From an uncultured Mobiluncus sp. (GTDB lineage Bacteria; Actinomycetota; Actinomycetes; Actinomycetales; Actinomycetaceae): a stretch of DNA of 46,505 nt. A program made the position numbers and the translations under genes. The DNA lies in NCBI RefSeq assembly GCF_947087965.1, contig NZ_CAMUES010000011.1:1-46505 (forward strand), written 5' to 3'. Each line of letters opens with the position of its first letter. Position 1 is the first letter of the stretch. The notes beneath the pieces were generated by a model. It did no database searches, was not told the DNA's origin, and was given only the letters and a program-made list of their open reading frames with translations. Shown piece after piece: positions 23,295 to 30,664 of this stretch.

Positions 23295-24980
23295 ATGAAG
23301 CCAGTAAGTAAGAGAGCAGCTGCTTTTTTCGTTGGATTAACTTTAGCAGCAATGGGGGTGCCTACTGTAGCTTTTAGCGTCGGGAACAATCCGCAATGGG
23401 GGCAGGACATATCGATGGTGCAAATAAACTACAATGGGGCGTCATGTTCCGGTACTAAAATCTCTCCTTACCATGTGCTAACAGCAGCACATTGCTATTA
23501 TGTAGGTAATCCTAATGCAGGTGTCGTGATTACATCAGATTCCGGAATGAATATATGGGATTCTAATTCGCTCAAGTTGTATCACAATGGCGGGAACATA
23601 GCTTCTTGGTCAGTCTACCCGGACGGAAGAGACCTTGCTTTAATCACCACAAAGACACCTTTGTCTGGGGCCATTGCTAATGTCGTGAACGTAGACACTA
23701 TTAGAGACCAAATACCATCTATGCAAATTACGGCGTGTGGGCAACGTTTAATCGATAACAATGGAAACGCAGTCGACGGCAAAAAATACAATGCCTCCTG
23801 TGCTGTACCTGGTGGAAAAACTACACTTAGTTTTGATGGTGATTCTCGTTACTCCGAATCTGTATGGACTACGGCTGGTAATCTGGTAGAACATGGAGAT
23901 TCGGGTGGCGGAATTTACGCAAATGGCAACTTGTTTGCTGTGCTCGCTAAGAATCCTACTGAAACCAGCACCTTTCGTGGTAAAGTTTCAGTAAAATATT
24001 CCGTTGCCGGTGCCCTCATCGACTCCGCCGTATATTCTTGGCTGCAAGCACATGGGGTGCCATTGAGCAACCAGCAACCTCAACAGCCCCAACAGCCCAA
24101 GCCGCAGGGCATCCAAGTAGGCAAGTCGCGTATCGGCGGCATTACCCGCGTCTCGACATCCACAATGTTGCTAGATAACGCACAGAACAAGTCCGATGTG
24201 GTGCTGGCGACAGGTCGCAACTTCCCCGACGGCCTCGTGGCGGGTGCCTTGGCTGGTGCCAGCAAGTCCGGCGTAGTCCTAACCATGGGCACGAACGCTA
24301 TCGAACCGGAGACTCTAAGCAAGTTGAAGTCCGTGGGAACCAGCAAGGTCACTATTGTTGGCGGAACCGGTGCTGTCAGCCAAGGTGTAGAGAATTCGCT
24401 GAAAACAGCGGGAATCCAGGTGGAACGTATTGCCGGAACCGACAGGTACGACACCGCGTTCAAGGTATACGAGCACATGAAGAACACTGGCAAGTTGAAG
24501 CTGAATGCTCGGGGCGAGCCGCATGTGTTCGTGGCGACCGGTAGGAATTTCCCTGACGCCCTAGCTGCCTCCGCTGTCGCGGCGAAGATTGGAGCCGCAG
24601 TAGTGTTGGCGGATACCCCGGAGCAGGTGAATCGCGTGGTGGCGGGAACCCGGCCGTACGCGGTAGGGGCGCAAACCGACAAGTTGATGGCGAACATGGG
24701 CGTGTCCATGTCGGGTTGGTTTGATGGGAAAGACCGGTATGACACGGCGAACAAGCTGGTGAATTGGTCGGTATGGAGAGGCGGAGACACCGTGATGGTG
24801 GCCGTAGGCACGAATTTTGCTGATGCTCTTGCTGCGGGTCCGCTGGCAGCTTCCACCGGACAGTTGCTGGTTTTGGCAAATCCCAACTCCGATACCTTGA
24901 AGGTTCCGGCTGGTACTAAGAATCTGGTGTTCATTGGCGGGGAAGCCGCTAACCCCGACAAGTACGCGGTCATTAACTGA
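23295..24980 (+). CDS. Secreted trypsin-like serine protease with CWB2 repeats
   Basis: This is a 561-aa protein. I chose ATG at 23295 because AAAGGAG precedes it by 8 nt and it starts a canonical signal peptide (MKPVSKRAAAFFVGLTLAAM, cleavage after about residue 28); an in-frame start at 23199 would bury that signal. The protease domain (about 30-255) shows the S1 triad: His66 (TAAHC), Asp113 (GRDLALI), Ser203 (GDSGGG). A Pro/Gln linker (QPQQPQQPKPQ) leads to three cell-wall-binding repeat 2 units (about 275-561; GRNFPDGLVAGALA, RIAGTDRYDTA, VGTNFADALAAGPLA), which bind wall polymers non-covalently. It should therefore be a wall-attached protease. A decayed copy lies at 21881. It is element cargo, and its own terminator follows. 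Confidence 0.9.
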   Translation: MKPVSKRAAAFFVGLTLAAMGVPTVAFSVGNNPQWGQDISMVQINYNGASCSGTKISPYHVLTAAHCYYVGNPNAGVVITSDSGMNIWDSNSLKLYHNGGNIASWSVYPDGRDLALITTKTPLSGAIANVVNVDTIRDQIPSMQITACGQRLIDNNGNAVDGKKYNASCAVPGGKTTLSFDGDSRYSESVWTTAGNLVEHGDSGGGIYANGNLFAVLAKNPTETSTFRGKVSVKYSVAGALIDSAVYSWLQAHGVPLSNQQPQQPQQPKPQGIQVGKSRIGGITRVSTSTMLLDNAQNKSDVVLATGRNFPDGLVAGALAGASKSGVVLTMGTNAIEPETLSKLKSVGTSKVTIVGGTGAVSQGVENSLKTAGIQVERIAGTDRYDTAFKVYEHMKNTGKLKLNARGEPHVFVATGRNFPDALAASAVAAKIGAAVVLADTPEQVNRVVAGTRPYAVGAQTDKLMANMGVSMSGWFDGKDRYDTANKLVNWSVWRGGDTVMVAVGTNFADALAAGPLAASTGQLLVLANPNSDTLKVPAGTKNLVFIGGEAANPDKYAVIN

Positions 24981-24995
24981 TAAGTGAATACGGCA

Positions 24996-25030
24996 AACCC
25001 CGGTTGCTTCCCATAGCGACCGGGGTTTTT
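24996..25030 (+). terminator. Terminator of the protease gene
   Basis: AACCCCGGT (24996-25004) / ACCGGGGTT (25019-25027), with T5 from 25026. It lies 16 nt after the stop. Confidence 0.88.
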
Positions 25031-25131
25031 GCTTGCCCTGTCGGTTGGGTGCCCCGAAAAACCCGTGTCGAACGATATTAGGAGTACAAAGGCTCGGTTG
25101 TTTTCCCGGTTTTGGAAGCGAGGAGATAGAA

Positions 25132-28062
25132 ATGGGAACCATCAGAAATAAACTTTTGGCGGTTATTGCTGCGGGGGCGTTGTCGGTGACTGCCCTGGCT
25201 TCGATAACGCCGTTCACCGAAAATCCGACAGACCTGCCCCAGGCGAACGCCTCTGGCAGCTTGAAGTCCACTACAGAAGGTGGTGGGAAAGGAGCTCCGC
25301 CCTCGTGGTATGCGAAGCTGGGCGCCAAATGGGACCAGTGGAAAGCCCAAGGACAGGCTTACCTGGAATTCAGCGACCAGCCGGACAGCCAAATATTCAA
25401 TAAGGTTGTACCTGACCCGGTCGACCCACTCCCACCACCAGACGTTCCTAAAGCCCCGCCCTCCGGCACCGGGAACATGGTTCCCGCCAATCAGCCCGCC
25501 GGTGGCACGCCTACCCCTGGCTTGTGCAAGTGCACCGAGTGGTCTTACACGACCAACTCTAAGGGCGAGCGAGTGCGTGACAAGTGCCTGGAAGCATACC
25601 GCTCCGTTGACGTCCACCGCCGTTTGACCGTGGGGTACTTTGCCCCAGGACAGGTTCAGGGGGCAGGTGAACTGTGCCGGGCTCCGGGTGATTGGATGTT
25701 GGATGATACTGAACGCGGCATCCGTAAGGAGCTGAAAGGCAACTCCATTATTGAAGCGTTTTTGAAATATAAGTACGGGCGGATGGGCGACCGTGACCTG
25801 CATCAATATTTTACTGAGAGGTACCCCAAGGATTTCCCGAACCGCAACTTTAAGCCGGAAGTCGACGTGCAACTGATTTCGGTTGCGGGTGCGGGCATGA
25901 CTCAAACCCCGGTCGGGCGTGAAGCCTGTGACTACTACTCTCCGGGAGTGAACATGCCGTTCGAGAACTACATCAAGGAAACCAATAGCTCTATCAACAA
26001 TTGGGACGGCGGGGCCTACGCGGCTGCCGACTTAGGAGGCGGCGATGGTGCGTCCTCGAAATACATTGCGGTGAAGCGTGGCGGTCAAATCTGGAACGAG
26101 ATGGATAAATGGTGGAAGTCCCACCCCAACTACGTGATGGCATCCCCCGGTTGTATTTACAAATTCAGTATTAAAGCTTCCGCGACTGACGCGGGTGCGG
26201 CTGGCCGCTGCGTGACTGCGGTCCAGGCGTGGAGCGACCAGATTGACGGGCCGAAGACCTCGAACAACCAGACCCGCGACATGCTGTTGAAGAAGACTGA
26301 GTTCGGCGACCGGTCTATCGACATGACTCCTGGGAAGAACCGTATCCACTGGGCGAAAACCAACTCTGATGACCCGGATACTTCTCAGGTGATGACTGAT
26401 TTCGGGGTGCCCTACGACAAGACAGACGAGTACAAGAACTCTGAGTTTTACAAGAACGCCGCGAAAGGTGTGGGCACCGGTTTCCAGGGAGAAAGCGAAC
26501 CGAAACTGAACTATAAGACGGGAGTTTTAGGAAACAACGCTGATTTAGTATGGGCGTGCGACAACTCCTACTTCCAGTTCGGTAACGAAGGACAGATGAA
26601 GGCTGCCGCAGGCGACTTTAAAGACGGACTACATAAACCCGGCGACGACCTCGGAACCACCCCTATCGGCACTGGGAAATACGTACAGGACGGCGACGGG
26701 AAGCCAGTGTTCCATCAGGACACGGAGACCGGCGACATGGAGGGTGCCCTGAAGAACATGGTGGACTCCGGGTTCCTTGAAAAGGCAGACCGGGACATGA
26801 TTCTGAAGGGGGCGAGGGAAAGACAGTTCGGCTCCGACACCTTGTCTAAACAAGGCGGGCTGCCGCAGGCTGACGAGAACGGCAACGACGGAACCTCGTA
26901 CGTATGGAACACTTCTTCGGGCGGCGAAAACACCCGTATCGGTAACAAAAACTACCGCAGTTGGGTGTGGAAGGCGACCACGAAAGGCATGATTGACGGG
27001 GCTGACCTTGACAAGATAGAACCGGAAGACCTAAAGAAGAACCGGGAAATCTTCGAGAAACCCCTCGTGAACCCCTTGAAAGGCTACGCGGAAAACGTGA
27101 CGAAAGCGGACACGTTCTTTAAAGGTCTGGACGGGATAGACTCGGTTTCTGCCGGGCAGTCTTCTAACTTCGGCAAGGGCGGCAAGTCGGACAACACGAT
27201 TACTTTCGGGCGTTCTCTCCAATACGGCATTACTACGCACCGTGCCGCCGCGAACGGGGTGCCTAAGAAGGGCGGGGTGGACGTGCAATCCCAGTTCATC
27301 CCGTTCCCCCCGGGGGCGTTCGGACGCTGGAAAGGCTACGTGTGGTCTGAAGTTATTAACCCGATAATGACTATTGATTCCGACGGCACCGCCATCGTAG
27401 ACAACAACTTAAATGGTGAGGAAGCGAAAGAGCAGTACTACCAGACCATGGACCTGATGAACACCTGCAACTTCGACGATTCTAAATTCTACTACGATTC
27501 GGGACGTAAAGGCGTCGGGGCGGAAATACCGGAAAAGGAAATAGTTAACCCGCGTACCGGCTTACCTTACGCCTACAACATGTCCGACTGTCTCGCGGTG
27601 CCCGGTGTAGGTATCTCCGGCACAGCCGTCAGATGCGAATCCAACCTTTCTAACCTGAAAAATTCCACAGATGAGAAGTCCGCATTAATCCCGTCCAGGC
27701 CGACCTTGTTCGGCAACGCCAACGGGTTCGTCTCCGACTGGGGGCAGACCGTCGGGGGCGTGAAGTCCGTGAAACTGACTGCGACTGATGAGAAAGGCAA
27801 CGCGAAAACCAGGTTCGTGGACTCCTCCGGACGTATCACTATGAAACGCGACGGCACCCCGGTCACGTTAACGATAGCGAAACCAGTAGTGGTCGCGTCC
27901 AACCCGAAACAGTTCTTGCCGAAAGCGACTTATGAGGTGTACAACAAGGACACCGGGAAGACCAGGACGGAGACCAGGGCGGCACAGGGGGTGTACGGTA
28001 AAGTTCAGACCCAAATCGTTGGTTCAAACGCATTTATATTGCATAATAAAACTAGAGCTTAA
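25132..28062 (+). CDS. Large secreted protein of unknown function
   Basis: This is a 976-aa protein. ATG at 25132 follows GAGGAGA and opens a signal peptide (MGTIRNKLLAVIAAGALSVT, cleavage near residue 40). An in-frame start at 25033 overlaps the preceding terminator region and would hide the signal. After a Pro-rich linker (DPVDPLPPPDVPKAPPSG) comes a mature part with scattered Cys (CKCTEW, CDYYSPG, CIYKF, CNFDD, CLAVPG), many aromatic and charged residues, and a C-terminal beta-rich segment (VKLTATDEKGNAKTRFVDSS). No membrane anchor, sorting signal or CWB2 repeat is seen, so it is probably released or held by partners. I recognise no family. It is flanked by the protease and the excisionase. 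Frame and codon use are consistent throughout. Confidence 0.85.
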   Translation: MGTIRNKLLAVIAAGALSVTALASITPFTENPTDLPQANASGSLKSTTEGGGKGAPPSWYAKLGAKWDQWKAQGQAYLEFSDQPDSQIFNKVVPDPVDPLPPPDVPKAPPSGTGNMVPANQPAGGTPTPGLCKCTEWSYTTNSKGERVRDKCLEAYRSVDVHRRLTVGYFAPGQVQGAGELCRAPGDWMLDDTERGIRKELKGNSIIEAFLKYKYGRMGDRDLHQYFTERYPKDFPNRNFKPEVDVQLISVAGAGMTQTPVGREACDYYSPGVNMPFENYIKETNSSINNWDGGAYAAADLGGGDGASSKYIAVKRGGQIWNEMDKWWKSHPNYVMASPGCIYKFSIKASATDAGAAGRCVTAVQAWSDQIDGPKTSNNQTRDMLLKKTEFGDRSIDMTPGKNRIHWAKTNSDDPDTSQVMTDFGVPYDKTDEYKNSEFYKNAAKGVGTGFQGESEPKLNYKTGVLGNNADLVWACDNSYFQFGNEGQMKAAAGDFKDGLHKPGDDLGTTPIGTGKYVQDGDGKPVFHQDTETGDMEGALKNMVDSGFLEKADRDMILKGARERQFGSDTLSKQGGLPQADENGNDGTSYVWNTSSGGENTRIGNKNYRSWVWKATTKGMIDGADLDKIEPEDLKKNREIFEKPLVNPLKGYAENVTKADTFFKGLDGIDSVSAGQSSNFGKGGKSDNTITFGRSLQYGITTHRAAANGVPKKGGVDVQSQFIPFPPGAFGRWKGYVWSEVINPIMTIDSDGTAIVDNNLNGEEAKEQYYQTMDLMNTCNFDDSKFYYDSGRKGVGAEIPEKEIVNPRTGLPYAYNMSDCLAVPGVGISGTAVRCESNLSNLKNSTDEKSALIPSRPTLFGNANGFVSDWGQTVGGVKSVKLTATDEKGNAKTRFVDSSGRITMKRDGTPVTLTIAKPVVVASNPKQFLPKATYEVYNKDTGKTRTETRAAQGVYGKVQTQIVGSNAFILHNKTRA

Positions 28063-28125
28063 AAAAAGGCTCGATACACAAGAAAGGTGACTGCCTATAA
28101 GTTCACACAAGAGAAAGGACAAAAC

Positions 28126-28314
28126 ATGACTGAGCTAAACAAAAAACTGCTTAAAGCAACCGAGGTTGCCGAAATTCTTAACATTTCCCGCTCAAAGGTT
28201 TATCTCCTCAAAGACCGCCGCCAAATCGGATTTGTAGATGACGGGTACATCAGGTTCAGCCACGAAGATGTTGCTGAATACATTGAAAAACACCGCGTTA
28301 AAGCAATAGCGTAA
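28126..28314 (+). CDS. AlpA/Xis-like excisionase (helix-turn-helix)
   Basis: This is a 62-aa protein. ATG at 28126 follows GAGAAAGGAC; an upstream in-frame start lacks a site. The pattern LLKATEVAEILNISRSKVY followed by an aromatic wing (IRFSHEDVAEYIEKHR) is the MerR-type HTH_17 fold of excisionase-family DNA-binding proteins. Near the right end of the element it probably bends DNA at the att site to direct the integrase to excision, or regulates int. In the excised circle it would lie upstream of int across attP. Confidence 0.85.
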   Translation: MTELNKKLLKATEVAEILNISRSKVYLLKDRRQIGFVDDGYIRFSHEDVAEYIEKHRVKAIA

Positions 28315-28351
28315 ATATCAACACCAGAATTTCCGGGTGTACCACCGGACG

Positions 28352-28369
28352 CTTAATTGGCAAATTAAG
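28352..28369 (+). repeat. Palindrome CTTAATT/AATTAAG left of the AbiE module
   Basis: CTTAATT (28352-28358) and AATTAAG (28363-28369), 4-nt spacer. Its half-site resembles the operator-like palindrome upstream of abiEi (30068-30089). The two flank the minus-strand module. Confidence 0.5.
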
Positions 28370-28404
28370 TCATACAGATACCGATAAATTCGATACTTTT
28401 GGTT

Positions 28405-28640
28405 CTACGATTGCGGCTTATCGGGAATAGTCATTCCTATCAAGCCTGATTCTAGGGCAGGTACCATATACGCCTTACGGAAGTAAGCACAACTCGCTAA
28501 TCTCAAAGAGTCTATTAGTTCTTTAGCAGATAATTCCTGACCTGCTTTTAACTTCTCTAACAGTCTCTCGACTTGAGTGGTGACTTGGGGGGCTTGAGGG
28601 GTCATGCCCCCCCAAGTCGAATAAGCAGCATCTGGAATTA
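28405..28640 (-). pseudogene. C-terminal fragment of a RecG-like/Fic-type regulator
   Basis: On the minus strand the frame from about 28640 reads ALIPDAAYSTWGGMTPQ, then VTTQVERLLEKLKAGQELSA and FRKAYMVPALESGLIGMTIP. It resembles the C-terminal winged-helix of AAA_4/RecG-like or Fic-domain regulators (RERYLxPALxxGLIEMTIPDKP). After DKPQS a TAG (28405-28407) stands where the family has Arg; reading on gives NQKYRIYR, as in the family, so this is a nonsense change. The 5' part is missing: the frame joins directly onto the end of the AbiEii gene. A 66-codon ORF (ATG 28605) exists but is probably not a real gene. Confidence 0.55.
28583..28617 (-). repeat. Perfect 10-bp G/C-run hairpin
   Basis: ACTTGGGGGG (28583-28592) / CCCCCCAAGT (28608-28617). 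It lies about 20 nt beyond the AbiEii stop and could act as a weak transcription stop or mRNA 3' stabiliser for the abiE pair. There is no T-run on the minus strand. Confidence 0.5.
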
Positions 28641-29471
28641 GAGCAACTCCTCAACAAAATCCCCCAAAACTCGGCAGCAATCCTCAAAGGTAATGCCTGC
28701 GGCGTAGTGGTTGGATTCCTGGAAGCTCCGCCAAGTCTTCCGCAGGTTGTTGCTCTGTTCGATTTGCCGAAGCGTAGCCGCCGCATCGTCCATAACAGGC
28801 GAAGTTCCCCTGGCCTCCGTCGTGTTCCGCAACGCTTCCTTTAGCAGCCTGGCATCGTAAGAATCCGGAATGGAAGCAATCACGTAAAGGTCGTAAAAGT
28901 CTTTCGCCCTGCTGGTGGCGGTTCCCCGTGACAGTACAGTTTCCAGCTTCTCTGCCAGTACCGTTTCAGTGGGGTAAGACCAGGCTTCCACGACCTCGCT
29001 TTCCAACATCAGCGGGAATACCCGTTTCACCGGATTTGGTGTTATCGGGTCACCAGCAGTGACATCAACCGACAAAGGAACCCGCATCCCCTCGTAAACC
29101 GCAACCAGATTCACTTTGACTCCGTGGTAGCGGCGTTGTTCAGTAATGGTTTTGATACCCTCAACTTTGAAAGTAATCCCGTCTCCACCATCCACACCGC
29201 AAATCTCGGTAAACATCAGCCGCACGGATTCTTCATTCACTGCGGTATGCCAAGCGGTCGTGTCGAGGTCTTTGGTTGACCTAGCCTCGAAGCCTGCCAA
29301 GGCTCCCATCAGGAAACCACCTTTAACCACCAAATCATTCCGGTGCTCCGACGCGACTATCCGCACCAACAAGCGTTGCATCATATAAACCTGCATAGTG
29401 ACAGGCTCGTTGAGTCCGTACTTCCTGGCGTAGTTCTTCACCAGGGCTTTCAGCTGCATCATGTTCTTCAC
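28638..29471 (-). CDS. AbiEii-type nucleotidyltransferase toxin
   Basis: This is a 277-aa protein. GTG at 29471 overlaps the stop of the upstream antitoxin gene (GTGA), so expression is coupled. It has family features of AbiEii/AbiGii toxins: LVVKGGFLMGAL (GG motif of DNA polymerase beta-like nucleotidyltransferases, about 47-58), RSTKDLDT with the catalytic acidic pair (about 65-72), a further Asp in LSVDVTAGD, and the conserved LAEKLETVLSRG...RAKDFYDLY block. AbiE pairs are type IV toxin-antitoxin systems that abort phage infection and stabilise mobile elements. The toxin blocks growth by nucleotidyl transfer, shown for relatives to act on tRNA. All key residues are present, so it is probably active. 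Confidence 0.9.
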   Translation of the reverse strand: MKNMMQLKALVKNYARKYGLNEPVTMQVYMMQRLLVRIVASEHRNDLVVKGGFLMGALAGFEARSTKDLDTTAWHTAVNEESVRLMFTEICGVDGGDGITFKVEGIKTITEQRRYHGVKVNLVAVYEGMRVPLSVDVTAGDPITPNPVKRVFPLMLESEVVEAWSYPTETVLAEKLETVLSRGTATSRAKDFYDLYVIASIPDSYDARLLKEALRNTTEARGTSPVMDDAAATLRQIEQSNNLRKTWRSFQESNHYAAGITFEDCCRVLGDFVEELL

Positions 29472-30043
29472 AGTACCGTCCTCAAATAGGTATCAACCCG
29501 ACCGGCAACCCGCAGCTTCGCCGCATAGTCTGTCAGTTTTGGTAAGTTCTTCTCCGGTGAATCCAGATATTCCCGCATGGCAAAGTTTATCTGCTCCGTC
29601 ACAACGTCCTGCCCCCTGAACAGGTCACACAATGAACGCTCCCGGTCATACGCCGCCACCCCATTGCCATACGGAGTGACTGTCGTTGTTAATCCCAACG
29701 GATACAGTTTCCGGTTGCAGCGGTAAACCTGCAAATCCTGGTCCGCCAGACTGCGGGGGTTATATCCCGAGGGAACCGTCACCGTGTAACGGCTCGGAGC
29801 CGTATCCGCTAGCCCGTGCAAGTAGAGGGCGGTTTCATGGGAGAACACCATCCGCGTGTACCGCCGCTGCAACAACACCATCTCGTCCGGCCATTCGTCA
29901 ACGACAGTGTAAATCCCGCGACTGTACCGTTCTAACTTTCCTTCATTCACGAGGTTACCCAAGGACTCCCGGCGAAATCCCGCCTCAGTCACTTCCGCCG
30001 TAGTCACCACCCCACCTTGACCCGTAGCTAAAGCGTTTCCCAT
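29468..30043 (-). CDS. AbiEi-type antitoxin
   Basis: This is a 191-aa protein, first gene of the abiE pair. The N-terminal winged helix-turn-helix (GGVVTTAEVTEAGFRRESLG, then LVNEGKLERYSRGIYTV) is the AbiEi_4-type antitoxin domain, which binds operator repeats and represses the operon. The C-terminal domain (SHETALYLHGLADTAPSRYT; YDRERSLCDLFRG) is the antitoxic part. ATG at 30043 is preceded by GGGGTGAG. A palindrome 25 nt upstream (30068-30089) is the likely operator. It sits just inside attR, where a stabilising addiction module is expected. Confidence 0.88.
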   Translation of the reverse strand: MGNALATGQGGVVTTAEVTEAGFRRESLGNLVNEGKLERYSRGIYTVVDEWPDEMVLLQRRYTRMVFSHETALYLHGLADTAPSRYTVTVPSGYNPRSLADQDLQVYRCNRKLYPLGLTTTVTPYGNGVAAYDRERSLCDLFRGQDVVTEQINFAMREYLDSPEKNLPKLTDYAAKLRVAGRVDTYLRTVL

Positions 30044-30060
30044 GACTCACCCCTATGTAC

Positions 30061-30098
30061 AACGGAACACTTAATTACACCATTAAGTGGTTCGGTTG
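30061..30098 (-). promoter_or_regulatory. Likely AbiEi operator
   Basis: CACTTAAT (30068-30075) / ATTAAGTG (30082-30089), 6-nt spacer, extended by AACGGAA / TTCGGTT flanks. It lies 25 nt upstream of the antitoxin ATG. AbiEi proteins are known to bind inverted repeats in their promoter. Confidence 0.55.
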
Positions 30099-30183
30099 TC
30101 CAGTTGTCCGCATAGGATAGTTCCAGAGAACGTATCCTATACGGATAAATTTCTTTCCACAGTGTCCATATTTTCCGCTCCAT

Positions 30184-30202
30184 AAGCCCTCATATAGCCC
30201 AC
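30184..30202 (+). repeat. Candidate integrase arm-type site, right
   Basis: Shares 16 bp (30185-30200) with 10442-10457, again as two octamer-like half-sites (AAGCCCTC, TAGCCCAC) 11 bp apart. It lies 51 bp inside attR. Upstream bases (CATATTTTCC) also recur at the left end. Confidence 0.55.
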
Positions 30203-30250
30203 GTTGCAGATTTAAACAAGCAAATCCGCACGTAATAACCATTCTCACGC

Positions 30251-30273
30251 CGAATCCCCCATCCTCCGCTAGC
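30251..30273 (+). repeat. attR: 23-bp core
   Basis: Exact repeat of 10300-10322. Only the tRNA 3' fragment is present here; no tRNA can be formed at this end. Confidence 0.93.
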
Positions 30274-30306
30274 AATGATGTCCGGCTTGTGCCGGGCATC
30301 ATTTTC
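30274..30306 (+). terminator. Original chromosomal terminator of tRNA-Ser
   Basis: AATGATG-T-CCGGC, loop TTGT, GCCGG-G-CATCATT then TTT. It begins one base after attR, so before integration it directly followed the tRNA gene. Confidence 0.75.
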
Positions 30307-30457
30307 ATTTGCACAATGTCGGTGGAGACCTGCGACGGCCAGCGGTTTTGCGTGGCGAGCCTGCCGCCGCCCTGTGCTCCTCGCCTCGCGCTTAGCCAAG
30401 CAGCACCGCGCAAACGTCGGCGAGAGTCAGGGGATACTCGCACGGTTGTGCCTAAAA

Positions 30458-30511
30458 GGGGAGAATAGCCGGGTAGCTGCCAATAATGGCAGCTACCCGG
30501 CTATTCTCCCC
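30458..30511 (+). repeat. Perfect 25-bp-arm palindrome
   Basis: Arms 30458-30482 and 30487-30511 are perfectly complementary with a 4-nt loop (ATAA). On the minus strand the stem is followed by TTTTAGG; on the plus strand no T-run follows. Possibly a very strong terminator or a REP-like palindromic unit. Confidence 0.8.
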
Positions 30512-30605
30512 CTATAATCCACGCCCACCCCGAAACCCACCAAGAAACCGCCGTCCAAATCGCCAGGGGGGCTCCGAAAGCCCGATTTCCAAAAAAGCCT
30601 AAATA

Positions 30606-30664
30606 AAACCTATTTAAACTCTCGGTGTGTCATATATGACACACCGCCCCATATAAATAGGTTT
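30606..30664 (+). repeat. Nested palindromes upstream of oppA
   Basis: An outer pair AAACCTATTTA (30606-30616) / TAAATAGGTTT (30654-30664) encloses a perfect 22-bp palindrome (30624-30645) with half-site GGTGTGTCATA. The inner one has no loop and is a typical shape for a dimeric regulator site. The whole can form a cruciform. Confidence 0.7.

Larger units (their letters stand above)
10300..30273 (+). mobile_element. AICE-like integrative and conjugative element in tRNA-Ser
   Basis: A perfect 23-bp repeat of the tRNA-Ser 3' end (10300-10322 and 30251-30273) bounds about 20 kb. The content fits an actinomycete integrative and conjugative element: tyrosine integrase just inside the left end, AlpA/Xis-like protein near the right end, HUH rolling-circle Rep, and an FtsK-type DNA pump (single-protein conjugation as in pSAM2). 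Cargo includes surface and secreted proteins, a TnpB cassette and an AbiE toxin-antitoxin pair. No relaxase or type IV secretion genes are seen. In the circular form xis would lie upstream of int across attP, with the abiE pair between them on the opposite strand. Whether it still excises is not known. Confidence 0.9.

Noticed and set aside
30275..30517. 80-codon plus-strand frame near attR
   Set aside because: It spans the displaced tRNA terminator and half of the 25-bp palindrome, and has no ribosome site.
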